Below, in pieces: positions 51,321 through 59,195 of a stretch of 64,000 nt of DNA. The stretch comes from JBHIKY01 sp042139015 (lineage in GTDB: Bacteria; Bacillota; Bacilli; Bacillales; Marinococcaceae), in contig NZ_JBHIKY010000020.1 in the NCBI RefSeq assembly GCF_042139015.1, forward strand, positions 7,156 through 71,155. The letters run 5' to 3'. Numbering within the stretch: position 1 is the stretch's first letter; each line of letters opens with the position of its first letter. The position numbers were made by a program, and so were the translations under genes. The notes beneath the pieces were generated by a model. It had not been told where the DNA came from. It saw nothing but the letters and a program-made list of their open reading frames with translations, and ran no database searches.

Positions 51321-51575
51321 TTATTCCTCCTTTGACTGCTTCGACTCTTCTTCAAGCTCTTCAACGATGTGCCATTCTTTTAAACAAAGCCAGCTCAAGA
51401 AACCACACAAGAAAAGCGATAACAGAATACTGATTAACGCCCAATACGGAAGACCAAAAATATACGGCTCCGTACTCCCCACTGGAAGGTACCAGGGGGC
51501 ATTAAACAAAATGAGCGCTCCCATAATAATCCAAATCCATGGTTTTTTAATCGGTTCTTTGATTCCCTTAGTCAT
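51321..51575 (-). CDS. Small membrane partner of the symporter (DUF3311-like)
   Basis: 84 residues from the ATG at 51575, where GGGAGGT has the right spacing; an upstream TTG/ATG reading would overlap the cre box. Two helices (WIWIIMGALILFNAPWYLP and YWALISILLSLFLCGFLSWL) with the motif EPYIFGLPYW between them, then an acidic tail. The three-base gap to the symporter gene indicates coupling. DUF3311-like proteins are common companions of SSS transporters; the precise role is unknown. Confidence 0.72.
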   Translation of the reverse strand: MTKGIKEPIKKPWIWIIMGALILFNAPWYLPVGSTEPYIFGLPYWALISILLSLFLCGFLSWLCLKEWHIVEELEEESKQSKEE

Positions 51576-51593
51576 GAGACTTACCTCCCTCAA

Positions 51594-51607
51594 AGTAAAC
51601 GCTTTCA
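51594..51607 (-). promoter_or_regulatory. cre box at the symporter pair
   Basis: AGTAAACGCTTTCA differs from the ideal TGTAAACGCTTTCA in one base and keeps the central CG. It lies 19 bp upstream of the small-protein start codon, between it and the terminator of the CoA-transferase gene. The pair therefore has its own catabolite-repressed promoter. Confidence 0.65.
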
Positions 51608-51638
51608 AAAATGCTAATGTTCAGAAATTTTTGCAGAA

Positions 51639-51658
51639 AAAGGAGCAGCTGCTCCTTT
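51639..51658 (-). terminator. Terminator of the CoA-transferase gene
   Basis: AAAGGAGCAGCTGCTCCTTT is a perfect 20-bp palindrome 11 bp past the stop codon; on the minus strand TTCTGC follows. Confidence 0.75.
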
Positions 51659-51668
51659 CTAATGTCAA

Positions 51669-52913
51669 TTAAATAACGTTATTCCTTTTCAATTCTTCCA
51701 ACCGATTCTGACTAATTTCTAAAAGATTACAATAAATCTCTTCATTATGCTCTCCCATTTCCAGGGCACCCGGCTGTTTGATTTGTCCTGGAGTTCTGCT
51801 CAGCTTTGGAACAACCCCCGGCATCGGAAACTCTCCAAAATCAGGATGTTCCACATTCACAATCATATCACGAGCCTGATAATGTGGATCCTCTACAATA
51901 TCCTTCGCCGTATAAATAAGGCCGGATGGGACTCCCTTTTTTTCGAGCGCTTCCAGGGCATCATGCGAGGGAAGTGACTTCGTCCATTCTTCTATCCGAA
52001 CATCCAGCACTTTCTGATTGCGTCCTCTCGCTTCATGTGTTTTAAATTCCGGGTCTTCCGCAAGCTCGGGATCTCCCATCGCTTCACACAATCTTCTAAA
52101 TACTCCATCTGAATTAGCGCCGATCACAATGTAAGTTTCATCTTTTGTAAAATAAATATTGGAAGGTGCTACCCCTGGGAGGATATTTCCCATTCGTTCC
52201 CTTACATACCCGGCAAGCAGATAATCTGGTACGATACTTTCCATCACGGCGAAAACCGATTCGTAAATAGCCGTGTCAACTACCTGCCCTTTACCAGAGC
52301 GCTCCCGCTCATGCAGAGCTGTCAAGCAGCCGATCGTAGCAAACAATGCAGCCAGAGAATCTCCAATGGATATACCTATACGTGATGGCGGACGGTCCGT
52401 AAAGCCCGTAACATTTCTAAGACCGCCCATTGCTTCTCCAACACTGCCAAAGCCTGCCCGCTCTTTATAAGGGCCAGTCTGGCCGAAACCAGAGGTGCGC
52501 ATCATAATAATACGAGGATTAATCTTCGAAAGCTCTTCATAAGACAGACCCCACTTTTCCATCGTGCCAGGCCGGAAATTTTCTACGACAATATCTGATT
52601 CCGCAGCCAGGTTTTTAAATACCTCCTGGCCTGCTTTTTCTCGAAGGTTTAATGTAACAGATTTTTTGTTGCGGGATTGAATAGGCCACCACAGACCGGT
52701 GCCTTTTTGATTTTTCCCCCAATGTCTCATTGGATCACTTTTGTCAGGCGGTTCTATTTTAATTACTTCAGCTCCAAAATCTGCAAGCAGCCTTCCTGCA
52801 AATGGCCCTGCGAGCAGCGTACCGAGCTCCAGTACCCTGACCCCGTCCAGCGGGAGGTGTTCTCCAGCCTCTTCTAGAGGTTTTTGCTGTGTATGTTCAT
52901 CTATTATCGGCAT
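51669..52913 (-). CDS. Class-III CoA-transferase (CaiB/BaiF family)
   Basis: 414 residues from the ATG at 52913 with AAGGGAG upstream; the frame extends seven codons further. Family motifs: VRVLELGTLLAGPFAGRLLA, FGAEVIKIEPP, IVVENFRPGTMEKWGL and the nucleophile Asp in GISIGDSLAALFAT. It moves CoA between a thioester and a free carboxylic acid. It is divergent from a GntR regulator and an HMG-CoA-lyase-type gene, so the likely pathway is activation of a branched hydroxy acid (for example 3-hydroxy-3-methylglutarate or a citramalate-like acid), then cleavage. The acid is inferred. Confidence 0.88.
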   Translation of the reverse strand: MPIIDEHTQQKPLEEAGEHLPLDGVRVLELGTLLAGPFAGRLLADFGAEVIKIEPPDKSDPMRHWGKNQKGTGLWWPIQSRNKKSVTLNLREKAGQEVFKNLAAESDIVVENFRPGTMEKWGLSYEELSKINPRIIMMRTSGFGQTGPYKERAGFGSVGEAMGGLRNVTGFTDRPPSRIGISIGDSLAALFATIGCLTALHERERSGKGQVVDTAIYESVFAVMESIVPDYLLAGYVRERMGNILPGVAPSNIYFTKDETYIVIGANSDGVFRRLCEAMGDPELAEDPEFKTHEARGRNQKVLDVRIEEWTKSLPSHDALEALEKKGVPSGLIYTAKDIVEDPHYQARDMIVNVEHPDFGEFPMPGVVPKLSRTPGQIKQPGALEMGEHNEEIYCNLLEISQNRLEELKRNNVI

Positions 52914-52962
52914 CCGCGCCACACTCCCTTTCAAAGTATTCTACGAGTTCAAAATAACACTA

Positions 52963-52970
52963 TGTATACA
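52963..52970. promoter_or_regulatory. GntR operator candidate 1
   Basis: Palindrome TGTATACA in the context CTATGTATACAATT. It lies 50 bp upstream of the CoA-transferase start, between a possible -35 (TTGATT) and -10 (TATTTT) of that gene on the minus strand. Confidence 0.55.
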
Positions 52971-53079
52971 ATTAATCAATATTAATTTTTAGAAAATTGT
53001 AAAATCGTTCTTTTATCCTTGACGAATAAAGGGTTTTCGCTGCTTTTAAATAAAGTGTTATAATTGTTTCACTTTTGAA

Positions 53080-53087
53080 TGTATACA
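53080..53087. promoter_or_regulatory. GntR operator candidate 2
   Basis: Second TGTATACA, context GAATGTATACATTT, in the middle of the divergent spacer. Confidence 0.5.
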
Positions 53088-53117
53088 TTTTATTAGTTTT
53101 TCATAATATTTTTTCAT

Positions 53118-53145
53118 TGTTCAAAATTTACCCTTTGTATACAAT
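53118..53145 (+). promoter_or_regulatory. GntR promoter with operator 3
   Basis: TTGTTC (53118-53123) and TACAAT (53140-53145) are 16 bases apart and fit a sigma-A promoter. A third TGTATACA (53136-53143, context CTTTGTATACAATAG) overlaps the -10, so the regulator should repress its own gene. TTGTATACAA fits FCD-type GntR operators. Confidence 0.6.
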
Positions 53146-53165
53146 AGAGATAGGTGGTGTTCAAG

Positions 53166-53813
53166 GTGAGTGTTTATGCAGACATGAAACAAGCAATTAT
53201 CACCGGTGTTTACCCTTCCGGTCACCGCTTAACTGAAGAAGCCTTGACTAAAGATTGGGGGGTTAGTCGTACGCCGGTTAGAGAGGCTTTGCAGCAGCTT
53301 GCTTTTGATGGGCTGGTTACCCCCTTAAAACGAGGTTACATGGTAAGAACTTTTACAAAAGAAGATCTGCGGCAGGTATATGATCTTCGCGCACTCCTGG
53401 AGAGTTACGCAGCAGGCCAGGCCGCCTCGTACAGAACAGAGGAAAATCTCATCAAAATGTCGGAAGCTAATTGCCAGTATGAAAAAGCGCTTCATTCTCA
53501 AGAGGAAGAGGTTCAGACCCTCCAAAAAATTGTCAAAGTAAACAGGATATTTCATGATACGGTGATTCACGCCAGTAAAAATGAACACGTTCGGGATCTG
53601 ATTGACAAAGTAGTGGTGCTGCCTCTTGTTTACCGATCATTTTATTGGTTCAACCAGGTAGACCAGCTTCAGTCCTATCAAAGTCACGTGACAATTATGA
53701 ATGCCATTAAAGCTCGGGACACGGACCGGGCTAAAGCGGCTATGTATGAACATATTTACCGGGGAAGAGATTATGTGCTTGATCATTATGAAGGAGGTAC
53801 CTCCCATGATTGA
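53166..53813 (+). CDS. GntR-family regulator, FCD subgroup
   Basis: 215 residues from the GTG at 53166, with AGGTGGTG 6 bases upstream; the frame opens four codons earlier at 53154 without a proper site. The winged helix is in the first 70 residues (LTEEALTKDWGVSRTPVREA, GLVTPLKRGYMVRTF). The FCD ligand domain follows (VYDLRALLESYAAGQAAS, RIFHDTVIHASKNEHV, SHVTIMNAIKARDTDRAKAA), whose Asp and His residues bind a metal and an organic acid. It lies between two catabolic genes and controls both through the TGTATACA sites. Confidence 0.88.
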   Translation: MSVYADMKQAIITGVYPSGHRLTEEALTKDWGVSRTPVREALQQLAFDGLVTPLKRGYMVRTFTKEDLRQVYDLRALLESYAAGQAASYRTEENLIKMSEANCQYEKALHSQEEEVQTLQKIVKVNRIFHDTVIHASKNEHVRDLIDKVVVLPLVYRSFYWFNQVDQLQSYQSHVTIMNAIKARDTDRAKAAMYEHIYRGRDYVLDHYEGGTSHD

Positions 53814-54702
53814 AGTGTGTGAAGTCGGTCCGCGCGACGGCCTGCAGAATGAAAAAAAACTCGTAACAACCGGCCAAAAGGTAGAATTGATTGAACGTTT
53901 GATTGATGCCGGTGTTCGTAAAATCGAAGCTGTCTCTTTTGTCAATCCGAAAGTTGTTCCGCAGATGGCAGATGCAGAACAGGTTCTCGAACAGCTCGGC
54001 CCGCAGGATGCGGAAATTGCAGGCTTAGTCCTAAGTCGTTCCGGGGTGGAACGAGCTCTTGCTACGGACCTTGACGTTCTCCATGTGGTGGTCGCAGTCA
54101 GTGATGAGTTTAATAGGAGAAATGCCCGTCGATCCCGTGATGAAGGAGTCCGCGAGCTGACAAGGGTGATACGCGATGCTTCCGCTGCCGGAAAACCAAT
54201 TGCAGGCATTCTCGGCACTTCCTTCGGCTGTCCGTTTACCGGAAAAGTAGAGCCTGATGAAGTGTTTCGGACGGCGGAAGCCTTTCTCTCTGCCGGTGCC
54301 TCCGAAATTGTACTTGCCGATACAACCGGAATGGCCCACCCTCTGCAAGTGCAGGAGATGGCAGCTAAATTCCGGAATAAGCTCGGAAAGGACGTTCCAC
54401 TCGGACTTCATTTTCATAATACACGTGGACTCGGGCTCGCAAATGTGATGGCGGGCTACGACGCCGGAGTCACCAGATTTGATGCCTCAGTCGGCGGCCT
54501 TGGCGGCTGTCCATTTGCCCCGAAAGCGGTGGGAAATGTATGTACTGAGGATATGGTTCATATGTTTACTGAGATGGGTATCCAGACAGGTATTGATGTA
54601 CCAAAATTGATAGCACTGGCTCAGCAGCTGGAACAGTGGATGGAAAAACCACTTGATGGAATGGTTATGAAAGCCGGCCCGGCCTGGGAACTGGCCGAAT
54701 AA
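53806..54702 (+). CDS. Hydroxymethylglutaryl-CoA lyase family protein
   Basis: 298 residues from the ATG at 53806, which has AAGGAGGT upstream and overlaps the GntR gene by 8 bp. HMG-CoA lyase motifs: VGPRDGLQNEKK (metal and catalytic Asp), VSFVNPKVVPQMAD, SFGCPFTGKV, LADTTGMAHP, LHFHNTRGLGLAN and the active-site loop GLGGCPFAPKAVGNV with its Cys. The enzyme splits 3-hydroxy-3-methylglutaryl-CoA to acetyl-CoA and acetoacetate. No other leucine-degradation genes are nearby, so together with the CoA-transferase it probably forms a two-step route for a free acid. Confidence 0.9.
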   Translation: MIEVCEVGPRDGLQNEKKLVTTGQKVELIERLIDAGVRKIEAVSFVNPKVVPQMADAEQVLEQLGPQDAEIAGLVLSRSGVERALATDLDVLHVVVAVSDEFNRRNARRSRDEGVRELTRVIRDASAAGKPIAGILGTSFGCPFTGKVEPDEVFRTAEAFLSAGASEIVLADTTGMAHPLQVQEMAAKFRNKLGKDVPLGLHFHNTRGLGLANVMAGYDAGVTRFDASVGGLGGCPFAPKAVGNVCTEDMVHMFTEMGIQTGIDVPKLIALAQQLEQWMEKPLDGMVMKAGPAWELAE

Positions 54703-54854
54703 TCAGCTAAGATTAGCAAAAACTGTCTGCGCTTTAATACCCAGCCTCTCTTGTGTCGTTCCAATATTTCACAGGTTAATAAAAGGAACGGAAAGGGTAG
54801 TCTTAAGAGGAAGCAAATTTGCCTGTGCATTATTTTCTTAGGAGGGGTTTGAAT

Positions 54855-55000
54855 TGGATCCACTCACACTCATTATCCTCATTATCATGGGTATTTTTTT
54901 ATTCCCGCTGATCATGCGCGGAGTTGGATGTGTGTTCCGAATTATAGCCATCGCTGTAATTATTATAGGAGTACTGTTCCTGCTGGGGATAATATTCTAG
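54855..55000 (+). other. Possible small membrane protein gene, frameshifted
   Basis: A TTG at 54855 with AGGAGGGG upstream opens a frame (MDPLTLIILIIMGIF) that stops at 54909. One base later the other frame continues as a membrane helix (MRGVGCVFRIIAIAVIII, then LFLLGIIF) to TAG at 55000. One extra T in the T6 run at 54895-54900 would give a 49-residue two-helix protein. It may be a real frameshift or a homopolymer error; the intact product is hypothetical. Confidence 0.3.
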
Positions 55001-55009
55001 CAAAACTAT

Positions 55010-55045
55010 AAATGCACCTGACCATTCATTCGGCCAGGTGCATTT
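55010..55045. terminator. Bidirectional terminator
   Basis: AAATGCACCTG (55010-55020) and CAGGTGCATTT (55035-55045), an 11-bp stem extended by CC/GG. It lies between the lyase side and the end of the second sugar ABC operon and can serve both. Confidence 0.85.
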
Positions 55046-55058
55046 ATATGTTTATCTT

Positions 55059-55889
55059 TTATCCCTTCAGGGCACCGCCCGTCAGGCCTTTCACTACCTT
55101 CTCCTGTGCCACAAGGAAGAGAAGTATAACAGGAATACTAGCCAGCGTGAGTGCTGCCATCAATCCCGGTACATTCACTGTTAATTCTGCATAAAAGTCC
55201 TGCAGCCCTAATGGAAGGGTCATATTACCAGGGCTTGTAATTAATATCAAAGCAAAAATAAATTCTGTCCAAAGATACACAAAGTTATAAATAACAATAG
55301 TCGAGAGCGCCGGAACTAAATTTGGAAAAATCACTTTGGTAAACAATTTCCAATGATTGGCTCCATCGATCTGGGCTGCTTCTTCCAGCTCCTTCGGAAT
55401 TTCCTGCATGAATTGAGTGAGTATAAAAATTGAGATCGGAAGACTAAAAGCAATATATGGACCCAACAGAGCAAGCAGTGTATCATAAATTCCCATTTCC
55501 TGAGTTAACACAAATATTGGAATCAACGTCGCGTGAATGGGAAGCATCATTCCAGCTACAAACAATAACAGCAGCGGCCGATTAAGCTTAAATTTAATTC
55601 GGCTTAAGGGATAGCTTGCCAGCGAGGCAATAATTACTACAAATGTAACAGCCAGGGAAGTAATGATGATACTGTTTAAAAAATAGGTCGTTAATCCCAT
55701 ATCAAACACAGAAAAATAGTTTTCAAGTGTAAAGCTTTCAGGCACGATTCCAAACGGATTTGAAAAAAATCCACTCATGCTCTTTAAAGAGGTGCTGATC
55801 ATATACACAAACGGATACCCCGTAAATAATAGTAGAATTGCAGCTATAACGTATAAAAAAAATCTGCGGGAAAGCTCAAGGGTATTCAT
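55059..55889 (-). CDS. Carbohydrate ABC transporter permease, MalG type
   Basis: 276 residues, six membrane helices. The coupling motif EEAAQIDGANHWKLFTKVIF lies near residue 190 and the typical end VKGLTGGALKG follows. It forms the pore with the partner at 55886, whose end it overlaps by 4 bp. No ATPase gene is present in the cluster. Confidence 0.92.
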   Translation of the reverse strand: MNTLELSRRFFLYVIAAILLLFTGYPFVYMISTSLKSMSGFFSNPFGIVPESFTLENYFSVFDMGLTTYFLNSIIITSLAVTFVVIIASLASYPLSRIKFKLNRPLLLLFVAGMMLPIHATLIPIFVLTQEMGIYDTLLALLGPYIAFSLPISIFILTQFMQEIPKELEEAAQIDGANHWKLFTKVIFPNLVPALSTIVIYNFVYLWTEFIFALILITSPGNMTLPLGLQDFYAELTVNVPGLMAALTLASIPVILLFLVAQEKVVKGLTGGALKG

Positions 55890-56821
55890 ATTAAAACACC
55901 TTTCTTCTTACGCCTGTAATCGATAAATTGAATGATCAGCACACAAATAAAGGCAATAATAAACATAACTGCTGCGATAGTGCTGCCGTAGCCCATGTTA
56001 AAATTTATAAATGCCTGCTCGTACATATAAGTTCCTAATATTTCTGTAGCGTCCCCCGGACCCCCTCCTGTCATGATATAGAAGATATCAAATGCTTTTA
56101 GAGAGCCTACTACCGCCAGCACAGAGGATGTGACGATGGTAGGCAGCAATGCAGGAAACGTAATATAAAGAAATTTCTTCGAACTGTTAGCACCATCAAT
56201 ATCTGCTGCTTCATAGAGTTCATCCGGAATACCGACCATTGCCGCTTTAAATAGAATCATATAAAAAGGAGAAAACTGCCAGATAATAACGATTAACACC
56301 GAGACCATCGCCATGTCCTGGCTGCCGAGCCAATTTACAGCGTTAAAGCCCAGCGCTTCTACAGTTTGATTTATCGGTCCGTTACTTGGGTCATACAGAA
56401 ATATCCACAACAAGCCAATCGCTACCGTAGACATTAAGTATGGTAAAAAGAAAATAATATTTAAAAATCTTTTTCCCATAATAGGGCTGAATAATATCAA
56501 TGCCATCCCCAGGCCGAGTGGGATCTGCACAAACATAGAAACCACGACCAGCAGCATGTTATTCTGCAGCGCTTTCCAAAAGCTCGGATCACTCAGCAGG
56601 ACCTGGTAATTCTGCAGTCCTACAAATTCACTCTCGCCACTGACACCACTCCAGTTCGAAAAGCTATAATTGAATGTCATCACGATAGGATAGAAGACAT
56701 ACACTAAGTAAATCAGCAGTGCCGGCAGTAAAAAAAACAGAATCGTCCGGTTTTTCATACGTTTCATAGCTGTTCTCTGTTTAGGAATGATTGATTTCTC
56801 TACTTTCACTTCTGCGTCCAA
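55886..56821 (-). CDS. Carbohydrate ABC transporter permease, MalF type
   Basis: 311 residues with six helices. Coupling motif YEAADIDGANSSKKFLYITF; IMTGGGPGDATEILGTYMYE is typical of the UgpA/LacF group. It lies 65 bp downstream of the binding-protein gene. Confidence 0.92.
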   Translation of the reverse strand: MDAEVKVEKSIIPKQRTAMKRMKNRTILFFLLPALLIYLVYVFYPIVMTFNYSFSNWSGVSGESEFVGLQNYQVLLSDPSFWKALQNNMLLVVVSMFVQIPLGLGMALILFSPIMGKRFLNIIFFLPYLMSTVAIGLLWIFLYDPSNGPINQTVEALGFNAVNWLGSQDMAMVSVLIVIIWQFSPFYMILFKAAMVGIPDELYEAADIDGANSSKKFLYITFPALLPTIVTSSVLAVVGSLKAFDIFYIMTGGGPGDATEILGTYMYEQAFINFNMGYGSTIAAVMFIIAFICVLIIQFIDYRRKKKGVLI

Positions 56822-56886
56822 AACGCCCCACTCCCTTTATTGGAAGGAAGAGAAGTGCCTATTATAGAGGGCACCTCTCTAAACCA

Positions 56887-58218
56887 TTATTCCTCTGTTT
56901 CTTCCGCTGCCTGCTGCATTACCTCGGCTGCTTCTTCAGGAGAAATATCTCCTCCAAACAGCTCCTGGGTCGTTTCTAAATGAGGTTGAGCAAGGTCCGG
57001 ATCAAGCGTTTGATCATAAGGCATTTGAATATGATTAGCATCATCCACTAAATCCAGAAACTCCTGGATGAATGGATCGTCTGTTTCAACTTCCTTCAGT
57101 GCAGACATAGCTCCCGTTCTATCAATAAATTCCTGAACTGTTTCATCACTCGTCAAGTGGTTAATAAGTTCGACCGCATGATCTGAATGCTCAGTTCCTT
57201 CATAGATTGACCATACTGGGGAAACAGCCCCATTTAAGTTGCTCGGGTCCCCTTCGCCATCTTCCAATACCGGGAATGGAAATACTCCTAATTTCTCCTC
57301 CATCTCCGGATATTCATCTCTGACATTATTAAGGAAGCTCGTGGTCATAAGCATCATTGCTGCCTGGTCAGAATACATCAGCTGTCTGCCCTGCCCGGCA
57401 TCATATGGAATACCGTTAAAACCGTTATTAAAGGCATCCCGCTCCACCAGCTCCTGAATGTGTTCTCCAGCCTGTACGTAAGCTTCATCAGCAAATCCGT
57501 CTCCTTCTCCTTCCATCGCATCCTGAAAGAGCTCTTCCCCGGCAAGTCGGTCGGCAAAATACATATAGTAGTAGCTTCCCGGCCATGACGTTTGGTTTGT
57601 CAAAGCAATCGGATCAATATCATTCTCATTCAGTTCATCGATAATTGTTAACAGCTCATCGTATGTCTCAGGCTCTTCCAGATCGTACTCTTCAAACATC
57701 TCCTTGTTATAAAACATTAACGTTAAGGTGAGATCTAACGGCACCCCATGGTTTTGTCCATCATAAATGGAATTATCGAGCGCCAGCTCCTGAAAACGGT
57801 CAAAATCAATATCTTCATCTGTAAGATCCTTCACCTGGCCGCCTTCAACAAACTCGCCAAGCCAGCCGCCGCCCCAGGAATGAAACACATCTGGGGGGTT
57901 CCCGCCTGACATAGCAACGACCATCCGCTGTTTATAATCATCGTTTGCAATGCGCAGGGCTTCTACTTCGACATCCGGATTTTCTTCTTCGAATCTTTCT
58001 ATTGCCTCTAAATAAACCTCTTCTTTTGCTCCGGCATCAATATACCAGAATTCTATAACCTCTTTATCACCGCTGCTCTCTGAGGAGCTTCCTCCCTCGT
58101 CTGAATCTGAGCCTTCTTCTCCTTCTTCCCCGCCCGTTTCAATCTGTCCGCCTCCAGTACAGGCACTGAGCATAAAAATGGTTATCATTCCAAAACCAAC
58201 AAGCTTCAATACATTCAT
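56887..58218 (-). CDS. Sugar-binding lipoprotein of the second ABC system
   Basis: 443 residues. Lipobox MLSAC at about residue 20, then a very acidic and Ser/Gly-rich linker of about 30 residues, followed by a family-1 solute-binding domain (EFWYIDAGAKEEVYLEAIER, GNPPDVFHSWGGGWLGEFVE). The marked acidity (ending QQAAEETEE) fits a halo- or alkaliphile. It delivers a sugar to the two permeases downstream. A cre box lies 82 bp upstream, and the two-component genes upstream probably sense the same sugar. Confidence 0.9.
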   Translation of the reverse strand: MNVLKLVGFGMITIFMLSACTGGGQIETGGEEGEEGSDSDEGGSSSESSGDKEVIEFWYIDAGAKEEVYLEAIERFEEENPDVEVEALRIANDDYKQRMVVAMSGGNPPDVFHSWGGGWLGEFVEGGQVKDLTDEDIDFDRFQELALDNSIYDGQNHGVPLDLTLTLMFYNKEMFEEYDLEEPETYDELLTIIDELNENDIDPIALTNQTSWPGSYYYMYFADRLAGEELFQDAMEGEGDGFADEAYVQAGEHIQELVERDAFNNGFNGIPYDAGQGRQLMYSDQAAMMLMTTSFLNNVRDEYPEMEEKLGVFPFPVLEDGEGDPSNLNGAVSPVWSIYEGTEHSDHAVELINHLTSDETVQEFIDRTGAMSALKEVETDDPFIQEFLDLVDDANHIQMPYDQTLDPDLAQPHLETTQELFGGDISPEEAAEVMQQAAEETEE

Positions 58219-58299
58219 ACAGAATCCCCCTTATACCTTGCAATGATTTTTACACCCATGTTTCATCTCCTTCATTTCTTCATTTTTTCTCCTGGGAAA

Positions 58300-58313
58300 A
58301 GTAAACGCTTTCA
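58300..58313 (-). promoter_or_regulatory. cre box of the second sugar ABC operon
   Basis: AGTAAACGCTTTCA, identical to the box at 51594. It lies 82 bp upstream of the binding-protein start, in the 133-bp spacer after the response regulator gene. Confidence 0.7.
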
Positions 58314-58351
58314 TTGATTTGAGTATAAGGAAAATGAATAAATGAAAAAAT

Positions 58352-59179
58352 CTAAATTTTTAATATTTTATCTCTTTTTTTATTCAGTTTGGAAATGTCT
58401 ATTTTTCGATAGTGGGTTGGTGTGACTCCCATGTATTTTTTGAATACCTTCACAAAATATTTATACTCTTTATATCCAACATACTCAGCTATTTCAAAAA
58501 CTTTATTTGACGTCTCAAGAAGAAGCTCTGCTGCTTTATCTATGCGTAATAGATTAATATAATCAGAAAAGCTCATTCCGGTTTCTTTCTTGATAAGCAG
58601 ACTGAAATAATTCGGAGTAATGAAATGCTCTTCTGCTACAGTTTTGGCCTTAATATCACGGTTATAATTTTTTTTAATATAGTGAAGTGCCCGTTCTATT
58701 ACCCAATTGCAGTCATGTGCTGTATCAACACTGGTGACCTGCAATTTTTCAGCCTGGCTTTGTTCCTTAGACAAGGAAGCTATCGAACCTTTAGAGGCAG
58801 ATGATGTAGAACTGTCACGAACATCACATACGAGCGCTATTAATTCATCGATGTCTACAGGCTTCAGTAAATAGTCTTTCACTCCAAGACGCACCGCCTG
58901 ACGGGCATATTCAAATTCGTCATACCCACTGATAATAATAGTAGTTATGCGGGGATATTCAGCACTTAGAAATTCTGCAAGTGCAAGCCCGTCCATTTCA
59001 TCCATTGAGACATCTGTAAGTACCAGGTCTACCTCAGTGCTCTGGATAACTTCCAATGCCATGTTCCCGCTGAACGCCGTACCTGCGATTTCAACACCGT
59101 ATGAAGCCCACGGTATGGTGGAGGCGAGTCCTTCGCAGATCATCGGCTCATCATCTACAATTAAAAGCTTTAATGCCAT
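58352..59179 (-). CDS. YesN-type response regulator with AraC output
   Basis: 275 residues from the ATG at 59179 with AAAGGGTG upstream; the open frame continues into the kinase gene without a site. Receiver domain about residues 1-120: LIVDDEP, the phospho-Asp in DLVLTDVSMDEMDG, and LLKPVDI. AraC-type HTH at the end (TVAEEHFITPNYFSLLIKKE, VFEIAEYVGYKEYKYFVKVF, GVTPTHYRK). It should activate the adjacent sugar ABC operon on signal from the kinase. Sixteen bp lie between it and the kinase stop. Confidence 0.92.
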   Translation of the reverse strand: MALKLLIVDDEPMICEGLASTIPWASYGVEIAGTAFSGNMALEVIQSTEVDLVLTDVSMDEMDGLALAEFLSAEYPRITTIIISGYDEFEYARQAVRLGVKDYLLKPVDIDELIALVCDVRDSSTSSASKGSIASLSKEQSQAEKLQVTSVDTAHDCNWVIERALHYIKKNYNRDIKAKTVAEEHFITPNYFSLLIKKETGMSFSDYINLLRIDKAAELLLETSNKVFEIAEYVGYKEYKYFVKVFKKYMGVTPTHYRKIDISKLNKKRDKILKI

Positions 59180-59195
59180 CGAGTACACCCTTTCC

